In this document: piece after piece, positions 27,568-35,576 of the stretch
Position numbering within the stretch: the first letter of the stretch is position 1
How the letters are laid out: each line of letters opens with the position of its first letter
Assembly: GCA_016707895.1 (NCBI GenBank)
Contig: JADJGV010000034.1
Span: 434,001 to 498,000 of the forward strand
Reading direction: 5' to 3'
Length of the DNA stretch: 64,000 bases
DNA from: Myxococcales bacterium
GTDB taxonomy: Bacteria; Myxococcota_A; Polyangia; Haliangiales; Haliangiaceae
Program-made: the position numbers and the translations under genes
Notes under the pieces: model-generated
The model's input: only the letters and a program-made list of their open reading frames with translations
Database searches by the model: none
Told to the model about the DNA's origin: nothing

Positions 27568-28545
27568 CTAGTCCAGCTCGAGCTGGCCGATCGCGGCGTC
27601 GCACGCCTCGCGGACCCAGTAGGTCTTCACGTTGCCGCGCTCGATCTTGTACTCGGGGTCGCGCTTGGCCAGCACCTTGAGCTTGGCGATGTCCTTCTTG
27701 CTGCCGAGCACGCCGATGATCGCGCACGCCTGCCGGCGCTGATCGGCGATCTTGGACTTCAGCCGCGGCAGCACCAGCGGCAGCGCGGCCTTGCACTCGG
27801 TGTCGGCGAAGAACGCCAGCCAGGTGCCCAGCGTCGCCGGGCTGGCCTGCTTGGCGTAGGGCACGAAGCGATCGCACTTGCCCACCTTGCCGGCCTCGCG
27901 CAGCCAGGTCAGCGCGTGGGCCGCGGCGTAGTCGCCGTAGGCGAAGTCGAACGGGTGGTCCTTGTGCGCGGCGAGGTAGCTCATCAGCGCGGCGTCGACC
28001 GCGGCCCCGGCCTTGGCCAGCTTGGTGAGCAGCGCCGGGCCGCGGGTGTCCTGGTGGACCAGGTCGGTCCAGACGAAGTCCCAGGCCTTGCACTCGGCGG
28101 CGCGCAGGCCGACCGCGTAGAACAGCTGGTCGGCGTCGTCGGGCGCCAGCCCCTGCTGGTAGGTGGTCCAGGTGTCCTTGAGCTTGCCGCAGTCGGCCAG
28201 CGCCTGCTGGTACGCGGCGGCCTTGAGCCGGGTGCCGCGCTCGCACGCCGGCTGGTAGTAGTCGGTGTGCCAGTCCTTGTCCTGGTTGTTGCAGATGCGC
28301 ATGAGCGCGTCGGCGTCGCCCTTGGCCTCGTAGCTGGCCAGCACCGCGGTGCAGGCGCTCTTCCAGGCGCTGTCGAGGTTGGCGTTGTGCAGGCAGTAGT
28401 CGGTGAGCCTGGCGTAGTCCTTGGCCTTGAGCGCCTTGTCGACGTCGGCCTGGGTGAACTCGAGGTAGGTGTCGGCGCGCGCGCCGGCGGCGGCGAGGGC
28501 GAGCGTGCAGGCGACGAGGGTGCCGAGCGAGCGGAGCGTGAGCAT
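27568..28545 (-). CDS. Secreted helical-repeat protein of unknown function
   Basis: The 325-residue product has a signal peptide (SLGTLVACTLALAAAGARA, cleavage about residue 24). The mature protein is all-helical with Asp/Ala-rich repeats (for example AKDYARLTDYCLHNANLDSA) and about ten cysteines spaced as if for disulfides. The C-terminal third looks like ARM/HEAT-type repeats (RRQACAIIGVLGSKKDIAKL). It may be a periplasmic scaffold. ATG 28545 is chosen because AAGGA lies 7 nt upstream and it gives a proper signal peptide. I recognise no named family. Confidence 0.75.
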   Translation of the reverse strand: MLTLRSLGTLVACTLALAAAGARADTYLEFTQADVDKALKAKDYARLTDYCLHNANLDSAWKSACTAVLASYEAKGDADALMRICNNQDKDWHTDYYQPACERGTRLKAAAYQQALADCGKLKDTWTTYQQGLAPDDADQLFYAVGLRAAECKAWDFVWTDLVHQDTRGPALLTKLAKAGAAVDAALMSYLAAHKDHPFDFAYGDYAAAHALTWLREAGKVGKCDRFVPYAKQASPATLGTWLAFFADTECKAALPLVLPRLKSKIADQRRQACAIIGVLGSKKDIAKLKVLAKRDPEYKIERGNVKTYWVREACDAAIGQLELD

Positions 28546-28741
28546 GGGCGAGTCCTTGGTGCGCGGTGGTGCCAGCCCGGACGCCGGGCGCGGCGGTGGC
28601 CACGGCCATTGCACCCGGCTTGCCACGCCGCGATCGCGCGCACCGACGCCCCACGCCGGGGCCGCGGGCCCGCGGTGGGCAAAGCCTGCTCACCCGCCGC
28701 GGGGCGCGCAGGCGTTGCTCACCCCGCCGCCGCTCGCGCCG

Positions 28742-29377
28742 CTACGCCGACGCGCGCTCGATCGCCTCGCGGGAGATCGCGCCGTCGCGGACCAGCTCCC
28801 ACGAGCCGTCCTTGACCGCGACCACCGTCGACGGCGGCGCCGGCGTGACGTCGCCGGCGTCGACCCACACGTCGATCGCGCGGACGAAGCGCTGCTGGAC
28901 GGTGGCGGCCGAGCTCGCGCCCGGCTTCTGCTCGAGGTTCGCGCTCGACAGGAGCAGCGGCCCGCCGAACGCGCGCAGCACCTGCAGCGTGAACGGGTCG
29001 TCCGGAACCCGGACGCCGACGGTGCCGGTGGCCTTGGCCAGGGTCTTCCTGAGCTTGGCCGGCAGGTGCGCGCTGGGCGGCAGCACCATCGTCAGCGGCC
29101 CGGGCCACAGCCGCTCGGCCAGCCGCCGGGTGGTGCTCCAGCCGGTGCCCTCGACGACGTGCTTGGCGCCGGCCAGGTCGGCCACCAGCACCAGCGACGG
29201 GTGGTGCTTCGCGCGGCGCTTGCTGTGCATCAGCCGCTCGACCGCGGCCTCGCTGCGCGCGTCGACCGCGAGCCGGTAGGCGCCGCGCATCGGGAAGCAC
29301 GCGAGGCCGCCGTCGGCGAGCACCCGCGCGACCTCGTCGGTGCGGTGGTGCGCCTCGGCGAACGGGATGACCTTCAT
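28742..29377 (-). CDS. YrdC/Sua5-type protein (possible threonylcarbamoyl-AMP synthase)
   Basis: The 211-residue product has the YrdC fold. MKVIPFAEAH is followed by GGLACFPMRGAYRLAVDA, the basic segment MHSKRRAKHHPSLVLVADL, RLWPGPLTMVLP, GVRVPDDP and LLLSSANLEQKPGA. The family member TsaC makes threonylcarbamoyl-AMP for the t6A37 modification of tRNA. In true TsaC the early motif reads PTET-YGL; here it is PMRGAYRL, and it is not clear that this keeps activity. It may be a YciO-like paralogue. ATG 29377 is chosen; a GTG two codons upstream (29383) is an alternative. Confidence 0.8.
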   Translation of the reverse strand: MKVIPFAEAHHRTDEVARVLADGGLACFPMRGAYRLAVDARSEAAVERLMHSKRRAKHHPSLVLVADLAGAKHVVEGTGWSTTRRLAERLWPGPLTMVLPPSAHLPAKLRKTLAKATGTVGVRVPDDPFTLQVLRAFGGPLLLSSANLEQKPGASSAATVQQRFVRAIDVWVDAGDVTPAPPSTVVAVKDGSWELVRDGAISREAIERASA

Positions 29378-29576
29378 CGACACCGCCGACAGTCGATCAT
29401 CGGTCGATCATACGCTCGAACCCGGCGGGAGAGGGAAGCGTTGCGACGGGTGGCCAACCGGGCCGTCGCCGCGCTGCCACCCGCGCCGCGATCGCGCCAC
29501 CCTGGCAGCGCGGGGCCGTCGCGCGGTGGCCGCCGCCGCGTTGCCGCGGTGCGCCACGGCTGTCGCGCCGGGCGCT

Positions 29577-29582
29577 TAGCGT
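29577..29582 (+). promoter_or_regulatory. -10-like TAGCGT before the DUF3108-like gene
   Basis: TAGCGT ends exactly 6 nt before GTG 29589. It decides that start and implies a leaderless message. Confidence 0.5.
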
Positions 29583-29588
29583 GCGTGC

Positions 29589-30428
29589 GTGCCGATCCGC
29601 GTCGTCCCCTCCACGATCTCGGTCCTGCCGTTGCTGACGTCGCTGGCGCTGGCGGCGTGCGGCGGCGTCCCGGGCCCGGCCGCTGACGGCGTCGATCCCG
29701 ACGACGCGCTGCCGGTCGCCGGGGGCGTCGTGGCGCGGGCCGGGGAAGCGATGACGTACCGCGTCGAGCTGCACGGCATCGACGTCGCCGAGTTCACGGT
29801 GACGGTCGGCGCCGAGACGACCCTCGACGGCGCACCTGCGCTGCCGGTCAGCGCCCGCGTCGTCAGCTCGCCGCTGCTGACGATGTTCCATCCGGTCGAC
29901 GACACGCTGTCGACCTGGATCGATCCGGTGACCGGTCGCGCCCTGGCCTTCGAGGCCGTCGAGCTCGCGTCGAGCCGCTCGACCGAGGTCGAGCACACCC
30001 GCGTCCGCTACGCGCCGGGGCGGTTCGCGGTGGCGGTCGAGCGGGCGGGGCGGCACCTCGACGAGGAGCAGGTGGTCCGCCACGACACCTTCGACGTGCC
30101 GTCGATGCTGATGCTGCTGCGTGGTTGGCACGGGGCGCCGGGCGACCGCATGGTGGTCGACGTCATGCGCAGCCGCACGGCCTGGCGGTTGGGCGTCGAG
30201 ATCGCCGGGGCGGACACCGTCGAGACCGTGCTCGGTGCGATGGCGGCGGTGCGGTTCGAGGGCGCCAGCGTGCGCATGCGGCGCGACGGCGCCGATGATC
30301 CGGCGTCGGAACGCCGCGCGTTCACGCTGTGGATCTCCGACGACGTCGACCGGGTGCCGCTGCGGCTGCGGGCCCACACCGACTACGGCGACGTCGAGAT
30401 GGCGCTGGTCGAGTACCGCGTCGAGTGA
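29589..30428 (+). CDS. DUF3108-like lipoprotein
   Basis: The 279-residue product starts with a lipoprotein signal (PLLTSLALAACGG, Cys 24). A beta-rich domain typical of DUF3108 follows (AGEAMTYRVELHGIDVAEFT, then LPVSARVVSSPLLTMFHPVDD and RAFTLWISDDVDRVPLRLRA). Members are periplasmic proteins of unknown function, often described as beta-barrel-like ligand binders. GTG 29589 is set by the TAGCGT box. It is convergent with the MopE-like gene, 18 bases away. Confidence 0.85.
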   Translation: MPIRVVPSTISVLPLLTSLALAACGGVPGPAADGVDPDDALPVAGGVVARAGEAMTYRVELHGIDVAEFTVTVGAETTLDGAPALPVSARVVSSPLLTMFHPVDDTLSTWIDPVTGRALAFEAVELASSRSTEVEHTRVRYAPGRFAVAVERAGRHLDEEQVVRHDTFDVPSMLMLLRGWHGAPGDRMVVDVMRSRTAWRLGVEIAGADTVETVLGAMAAVRFEGASVRMRRDGADDPASERRAFTLWISDDVDRVPLRLRAHTDYGDVEMALVEYRVE

Positions 30429-30446
30429 CCGACGCCCGCCCCGGGG

Positions 30447-31778
30447 TCAGTTGCAGGTCAGGCCGCCGCTGCCGGTGTTGCCGGCGACCGCCAACGACCA
30501 GGTGCCGCAGGCGGCGGCGGCGGTCCAGCGCACGGTGACGACGATCGTGTAGGTGTCGCCGACGCCGGTGGTGTCGCTGCGGCGGACCGCGATCACGTCG
30601 TCGCCGGTGGCGTTGTTCGACGACATCGTCGCGCCGCCACAGCTGGTGCAGGTGACGTCGAGGTCGAAGTTGGCGCCGGGCGGGCTGGTCAGCGTGACCT
30701 GGGCGCGGATCGGGTTGTTGCCGGTGACGTTCTCGGTGACCGACACCGTATAGACCGCCTCGCCGAACCCGCTGGCGGCGAGCGCGGTGCTGCTGCCGTC
30801 GCCGCTGATCGTGCCCAGCGCGGTGGCGGCGGCGCAGGCCGGGTTGGTGTCGCGCAGCTCGCAGCCGGTGACCGGGTTGCCGTCGCAGTCGTTGGCGCCG
30901 GCGCTGCAGGTGGGGACGCAGGTCGACGCGGCGCAGGTGGTGGTGCCGAAGCCGTTCGAGCAGGTGCGGCCGCACTGCCCGCAGTGGAGGACGTCGGTGG
31001 TGAGGTCGAAGGTCTCGTCGACGCTGGTGTCGCAGTCGTCGTCGAGGTTGTTGCACAGCTCGGCGATCGTGCCGCTGGTGTCGGTGCAGCGGGTGCCGCC
31101 GGTGCCGGGATCGCACTCGAGCACGCCCTCGGTGCAGGCGTCGCCGTCGGCGCCGTCGCACGGCGTCCCGACGCCGAAGCCCTCGTCGACGCCGCCGGCG
31201 CAGTTGTCGTCGGCGCCGTTGCACACCTCGGCGGTGGTGCTGGTCATGTCGGTGCAGACCACGCTCAGGCCGTCGGCGCTGCACGCGCCCATGCCCTCGG
31301 CGCACTGGTCGCCGTCGGCGCCGTCGCAGGTGGCGCCCAGCCCGGTGAAGCCCTCGTCGGTCATGCCGTCGCAGTCGTCGTCGGTGGTGTTGCAGCGCTC
31401 GACGTCGTCGTCGGCGGTGGCGTCGCCGCACGCCGTCGCGGCGCCCCCGGGGGCGCACCGGACCACGTCGTCGAGGCACAGGTCGAGGTCGGCGCCGTCG
31501 CAGGGGTCGCCGACGGTCGGGAAGTCCTCGTCGGCGGTACCGTCGCAGTCGTCGTCGAGGCCGTTGCACAGCTCGCCGCCGGTCCGCGGCACGCAGGCGT
31601 CGATCGGCGGCGCGTCGACCGCGTCGACCGGGGCGTCGACCTCGGTGGCGTCGATCGCGTCGGCGGTCGGGCCGTCGCTGGCGTCGATGGCGCCGCTCGG
31701 CCCGCTGGGATCGAACGTGCACGCCGACGCCACGGCCGCGAGGGCCACCAGGATCCAGGGCAGAGGCGGGCGCACCAT
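30447..31778 (-). CDS. MopE-like secreted lipoprotein with metal-binding-motif repeats
   Basis: The 443-residue product has a lipoprotein signal (VALAAVASAC, Cys 20) and a Val/Asp-rich stalk. Four repeats of the MopE-type putative metal-binding motif follow (CNGLDDDCDGTADEDF, CNTTDDDCDGMTDEGF, CNGADDNCAGGVDEGF, CNNLDDDCDTSVDETF), with linking repeats of the type PCDGADGDQC. A cysteine-rich knot comes next (HCGQCGRTCSNGF), then a beta-rich C-terminal domain. In Methylococcus, MopE binds copper at the cell surface; in myxobacteria these repeats occur in many surface proteins of unknown role. The acidic DDDCDG loops suggest Ca or Cu binding. Confidence 0.9.
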   Translation of the reverse strand: MVRPPLPWILVALAAVASACTFDPSGPSGAIDASDGPTADAIDATEVDAPVDAVDAPPIDACVPRTGGELCNGLDDDCDGTADEDFPTVGDPCDGADLDLCLDDVVRCAPGGAATACGDATADDDVERCNTTDDDCDGMTDEGFTGLGATCDGADGDQCAEGMGACSADGLSVVCTDMTSTTAEVCNGADDNCAGGVDEGFGVGTPCDGADGDACTEGVLECDPGTGGTRCTDTSGTIAELCNNLDDDCDTSVDETFDLTTDVLHCGQCGRTCSNGFGTTTCAASTCVPTCSAGANDCDGNPVTGCELRDTNPACAAATALGTISGDGSSTALAASGFGEAVYTVSVTENVTGNNPIRAQVTLTSPPGANFDLDVTCTSCGGATMSSNNATGDDVIAVRRSDTTGVGDTYTIVVTVRWTAAAACGTWSLAVAGNTGSGGLTCN

Positions 31779-31784
31779 GCCGGG

Positions 31785-31790
31785 AGGCTA
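31785..31790 (-). promoter_or_regulatory. -10-like TAGCCT before the MopE-like gene
   Basis: TAGCCT on the minus strand ends 6 nt before ATG 31778. Confidence 0.45.
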
Positions 31791-31862
31791 CGCCGGTTGC
31801 GCGCGCGGCGGCAACACCGCCAGGGGGTGGCGCGAAGAATGGCGGCGGTCGCGTGACGGCGG

Positions 31863-31868
31863 TAACGT
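31863..31868 (+). promoter_or_regulatory. -10-like TAACGT before the amidohydrolase gene
   Basis: TAACGT ends 7 nt before ATG 31876 and supports this start over an open frame that extends far upstream. Confidence 0.45.
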
Positions 31869-31875
31869 GGCGCCG

Positions 31876-33201
31876 ATGTCCGAGCTGATCTTCCGTGGGG
31901 GCACGATCGTGACCGTCGACGACGGCCGCCGGGTCGTGGCCGGCGACGTCGCGGTGCGCGACGGCGTGATCGTCGCGGTCGGCGGGGCCTACACCCCGGC
32001 CGGGCACGACTACCAGATCATCGACGCCAGCGGCTGCGTCGTGATGCCCGGCCTGGTCCAGGCCCACGTCCACACCTGCCAGACCCTGGCCCGCGGCAAG
32101 GCCGACGATCGCGAGCTGCTCGACTGGCTGCACCAGGTGGTGTGGCCGTACGAGGGCGCGCTCGACGCCGCGGCGCTGACCGCGGCCGCCGAGCTGGCGA
32201 TGGCCGAGCTGCTGCTGGGCGGCACCACCGCGATCCTCGACATGGCGACGGTGCACCACACCGAGGCGGTGTTCGCGGCGGCCGAGCGCAGCGGCATCCG
32301 CGCGACGATCGGCAAGGCCATGATGGACGCGCCCGATCCGGCGATCCCGCCGGGGCTGCGCGAGGCGACCGCGGCGTCGCTGGCCGAGAGCGACGCGCTG
32401 GCCGACCGCTGGCACGGCGCCGCCGACGGCCGGCTGCGCTACGCCTACGCGCCGCGGTTCGTGCTGTCGTGCACCGACGAGCTGCTGGCCGAGGTCGGCC
32501 GCCGGGCCGCGGCCCGGGGCGTCGGCATCCACACCCACGCCAGCGAGAACCAGGGCGAGATCGCGGCGGTCGCGGCGCGGTTCGGCAAGCGCAACCTGGC
32601 GGCGCTGGCCGACCTCGGCGTGCTGGGGCCGCGCACCGGCATCGCCCACTGCATCCACCTCGACGAGCACGAGATCGAGCTGCTGGCCGCGACCGGCACC
32701 CACGTGCTGCACTGCCCGAGCTCGAACCTCAAGCTGGCGTCGGGGATCGCCGCGATCCCCGAGCTGATCGATCGCGGCGTCGCGGTGGCGATCGGCGCCG
32801 ACGGCGCGCCGTGCAACAACAACCTCGACGGCTTCCTCGAGCTGCGCCTGACCGCGCTCTTGCACAAGCCGCGGGTCGGCCCCAAGGCCATGCCGGCGGC
32901 GCAGGCGCTGGCGGTCGCGACCCGGGGCGGCGCCGCGGCGCTGGGCCTGGGTGACCAGCTCGGCGCCCTCGAGGTCGGCCGGCGCGGCGACGTGATCGCC
33001 GTCGACGTCACCGGCCCGCACCTCGCGCCGGTGACCGACCCGCTGTCGGCGCTGGTCTACGCGGCGCGGGCCAGCGACGTCCGCCACGTCGCGGTCGACG
33101 GCCGGCTGGTGGTGCGCGACCGCGAGCTGTTGACGCTCGACGTGGCGGCCGTGACCCGGGCGGCGACGACCCACGCCCATCGGGTGTTCGCGCGGCTGTA
33201 G
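31876..33201 (+). CDS. Amidohydrolase, S-adenosylhomocysteine/methylthioadenosine deaminase-like
   Basis: This is a zinc-type metal-dependent hydrolase of the amidohydrolase superfamily, 441 residues. It has the metal-binding PGLVQAHVHTCQTLARG near residue 55, GIHTHASENQGEI, the His of IAHCIHLDEHE, and the late metal/catalytic Asp in AIGADGAPCNNN. The pattern DELLDWLHQVVWPYE-like and SSNLKLASG are characteristic of the MtaD/AtzA/SsnA/guanine deaminase branch. The most likely activity is deamination of S-adenosylhomocysteine, methylthioadenosine or another aromatic ring amine; the exact substrate cannot be fixed from sequence alone. It lies 45 nt before the ferritin-like gene, which has its own promoter-like box. 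Confidence 0.9.
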   Translation: MSELIFRGGTIVTVDDGRRVVAGDVAVRDGVIVAVGGAYTPAGHDYQIIDASGCVVMPGLVQAHVHTCQTLARGKADDRELLDWLHQVVWPYEGALDAAALTAAAELAMAELLLGGTTAILDMATVHHTEAVFAAAERSGIRATIGKAMMDAPDPAIPPGLREATAASLAESDALADRWHGAADGRLRYAYAPRFVLSCTDELLAEVGRRAAARGVGIHTHASENQGEIAAVAARFGKRNLAALADLGVLGPRTGIAHCIHLDEHEIELLAATGTHVLHCPSSNLKLASGIAAIPELIDRGVAVAIGADGAPCNNNLDGFLELRLTALLHKPRVGPKAMPAAQALAVATRGGAAALGLGDQLGALEVGRRGDVIAVDVTGPHLAPVTDPLSALVYAARASDVRHVAVDGRLVVRDRELLTLDVAAVTRAATTHAHRVFARL

Positions 33202-33234
33202 GGATTCGGCGCTGCCCCGCGGTCCGACCTGCGG

Positions 33235-33240
33235 TAGGGT
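33235..33240 (+). promoter_or_regulatory. -10-like TAGGGT before the ferritin-like gene
   Basis: TAGGGT ends 6 nt before ATG 33247. Confidence 0.45.
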
Positions 33241-33246
33241 CGGCCC

Positions 33247-34152
33247 ATGTTGCTCACCCGCGAGGAGATGTCGTTCGACTTCGGCGGCGCCAAGCTCGAT
33301 CCGGTGCGCGACAAGGAGCTGATCGGCTGGATGCTGAACCAGTTCCTGTACGGCGAGATGACCGGCATCCAGGTCGGGCACTGGCTGTACGACGCGCCCG
33401 ACGTCAACGCCGCCAAGTTCCTCGCGCGGCAGTCGCTCGAGGAGATGCAGCACGTCGACAACTTCCTGCGGATGATGACGATGATGGGCGTGCAGCCGGC
33501 GCCGGCGCACTGGGCGGTGCGGTTCCTGTCGACCGGCATGATGGGCGGCTCGTGGGCCGAGCACGTCGCGCTGGAGATGGCGCAGGGCGAGGGCTTCGTG
33601 CTGATGGCGTTCTACGGCGTGATCGACACGCTCGATCACAAGCCGTCGGTCGACATCCTCAAGCGCGCGGTCAAGCAGGAGGAGCGTCACGTCGAGTTCG
33701 GCGAGCGCGAGACCGCCAAGGCGATCGCCGGCAAGGCCTGGCTGCGCCGGCGCCTGCTCGGGCTGTCGCTGGTGTCGATGTGGGGCGTGCGCAAGCTGGC
33801 CGGGTTCATGGACCAGCGGCTCAACAAGACCGCCAGCGGCGAGCCGCACCCGGTGATGAAGCACCTGCCGGCGTTCCTGGCGCTGTCGAACCAGTGCGCC
33901 GAGACGCGGCTGCGCCGGATCGGCGTGCTCGATCGGCCGCTGGCCGAGCTGGGCGGCTTCAAGCGGTTCTTGCTGGTGGCCGAGGCCTACGGCGGCAAGG
34001 CGCTGGGCGGCCTGTTGTCGCTGGTGACCGCGCCGCTGCGGCTCCTGCCGTTCTGGCCCAAGAAGAAGCGCCTGACCGACGTGTACCTGGCCGACCCGCA
34101 CGTCGCCGGGTACACGCTGACCGCCGGCGAGCCCGACACCAGCGACGCGTAG
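33247..34152 (+). CDS. Ferritin-like diiron-carboxylate protein
   Basis: The 301-residue product has the four-helix diiron signature E..ExxH..E..ExxH: E37 in YGEMTG, E66 and H69 in LEEMQHVD, E115 in QGEGF, and E145 and H148 in QEERHVEFGE. These are arranged over the first ~155 residues, as in ferritin-like oxygenases and tRNA-hydroxylase-like proteins. The C-terminal half is a basic helical region with LLGLSLVSMWGVRKLAGF and a hydrophobic stretch LLSLVTAPLRLLPFW that could associate with the membrane. The reaction is unknown; a diiron oxidase or hydroxylase is likely. Neighbouring genes do not reveal a pathway. Confidence 0.85.
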   Translation: MLLTREEMSFDFGGAKLDPVRDKELIGWMLNQFLYGEMTGIQVGHWLYDAPDVNAAKFLARQSLEEMQHVDNFLRMMTMMGVQPAPAHWAVRFLSTGMMGGSWAEHVALEMAQGEGFVLMAFYGVIDTLDHKPSVDILKRAVKQEERHVEFGERETAKAIAGKAWLRRRLLGLSLVSMWGVRKLAGFMDQRLNKTASGEPHPVMKHLPAFLALSNQCAETRLRRIGVLDRPLAELGGFKRFLLVAEAYGGKALGGLLSLVTAPLRLLPFWPKKKRLTDVYLADPHVAGYTLTAGEPDTSDA

Positions 34153-34266
34153 CGCGACCGGCGGTCGGGCTCGGCGGCCGCGCGCGGCCGGGCGGTTGCG
34201 TGGGTGGAGCAGAGCGTTGCTGGGGCGGCGCTGGTGGCGCACCCGGCGCTCGGTCATGATGGGCCG

Positions 34267-35538
34267 ATGTCGTCGTCCCCTGCGCCGCCCGCCGATGGGC
34301 TCGAGCGGCGCGTGATCTGGTTGGTGGCGATGGTGCAGCTGGTCAACGTGCTCGACTTCGTGATGGTCATGCCGCTCGGGCGCGACTTCGCGCGGGCGCT
34401 GGCGATCGACGAGTCGCGGCTGGGGCTGATCGGCGGCAGCTACACGCTGGCGGCGGCGATCGCCGGCCTGGTCGGCTCGCGGTTCCTCGATCGCTTCGAC
34501 CGCCGGCGCGCGCTGACCGTCGCGATGCTGGGCCTGGTCACCGCGACCGCGGCCGGCGGCCTGGCCCGGGACCTGCCCAGCCTGATGGCGGCGCGGATCC
34601 TGGCCGGCGCGTTCGGCGGCCCGGCGACGTCGCTGTCGATGGCGATCGTGGCCGACGTCGTGCCGCCGGCGCGGCGCGGCGCGGCGATGGGCATCGTCAT
34701 GTCGGCGTTCTCGGTGGCGTCGGTGGTCGGCGTGCCGCTGGGCCTGTACGCGGCGCAGCTCGGCTCGTGGCGCACGCCGTTCTTTGCGCTGGCGGTGATC
34801 GGCCTGGGCGTGACCGGGTTCGCGGCGCGGGCGCTGCCGCCGCTGCGCCGGCACCTCGAGGGCCCGCGCCACGCGGCGACGCCGACCTGGGCGCTGCTGC
34901 GGCGCAGGGAGATCGTGATGATGCTCGGGGCGGCCGCGGCGATGACCTGGTCGGTGTTCATGATCGTGCCGTACGTGCGGTCGTTCCTGCAGAACAACCA
35001 CCACGTCGCCGAGGGCGACATCAAGTTCCTGTACCTGGTGGGCGGCGTCGCCAGCTTCGCGGTCGTCCGGCTCACCGGCCCCACCGTCGACCGCGTCGGG
35101 TCGACGCCGGTGGCGGCGCTGGGCACGCTGCTGGTCACCGGCGCGCTGCTGGTCGGGTTCTTGCCGGCGGCGCCGCTGTTGCCGGTGTTCCTGGTGTTCT
35201 CGCTGTTCATGTGCACGGCGTCGTTGCGCGGCGTGCCGCTGTCGGCGCTGGCGTCGAAGCTGCCGGCGCCCCACGAGCGCGCGCAGTACATGTCGCTGCA
35301 GTCGGCGGTGCAGCACCTGGCGTCGTCGGCTGGCGCGATCACGGCCTCGCAGATCATCGCCACCGCGGGTGACGGCCACCTGGTCCACGTCGACGTCGTC
35401 GTGTTCGCGTCGATCGGCTTCGCGCTGTGCATGCCGGTCTTGCTGTGGCGGGTCGAGCGGCGGGTGCGGGCGCGGCTGGCGGCGGCGGCGGCGGCGATCG
35501 AGGCGCCCGCGCTCCCCGAGGCGCGCGCCGTCCGCTGA
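34267..35538 (+). CDS. Major facilitator superfamily transporter
   Basis: This 423-residue inner-membrane transporter has about 12 hydrophobic helices. The MFS loop-2/3 signature GSRFLDRFDRRRAL is visible after helix 2, as are helix 4-5 motifs (AARILAGAFGGPATSLSMAI, PPARRGAAMG). A central cytoplasmic loop (RRHLEGPRHAATPTWALLRRRE) precedes the second half. It is most like drug-efflux or sugar/arabinose exporters, but the substrate is not evident. ATG 34267 is chosen (CATGAT box 6 nt upstream at 34255-34260); an upstream GTG at 34204 adds 21 non-conserved residues. Confidence 0.88.
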   Translation: MSSSPAPPADGLERRVIWLVAMVQLVNVLDFVMVMPLGRDFARALAIDESRLGLIGGSYTLAAAIAGLVGSRFLDRFDRRRALTVAMLGLVTATAAGGLARDLPSLMAARILAGAFGGPATSLSMAIVADVVPPARRGAAMGIVMSAFSVASVVGVPLGLYAAQLGSWRTPFFALAVIGLGVTGFAARALPPLRRHLEGPRHAATPTWALLRRREIVMMLGAAAAMTWSVFMIVPYVRSFLQNNHHVAEGDIKFLYLVGGVASFAVVRLTGPTVDRVGSTPVAALGTLLVTGALLVGFLPAAPLLPVFLVFSLFMCTASLRGVPLSALASKLPAPHERAQYMSLQSAVQHLASSAGAITASQIIATAGDGHLVHVDVVVFASIGFALCMPVLLWRVERRVRARLAAAAAAIEAPALPEARAVR

Positions 35539-35541
35539 CGC

Positions 35542-35570
35542 TTTACCGCCGCGCGCGGTCGCGCGATAGT
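35542..35570 (+). promoter_or_regulatory. Promoter of the peroxiredoxin gene (TTTACC - 17 nt - GATAGT)
   Basis: A -35-like TTTACC (35542-35547) and a -10-like GATAGT (35565-35570) are separated by 17 nt, the best spacing. GATAGT ends 6 nt before ATG 35577, so the mRNA would be leaderless. Confidence 0.5.
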
Positions 35571-35576
35571 CGCCGC

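Noticed and set aside
30322..35388. Minus-strand open frame of about 1690 codons
   Set aside because: It is low-complexity Arg/His/Gln, spans several unrelated real genes on both strands, and has no domain; a shadow frame.
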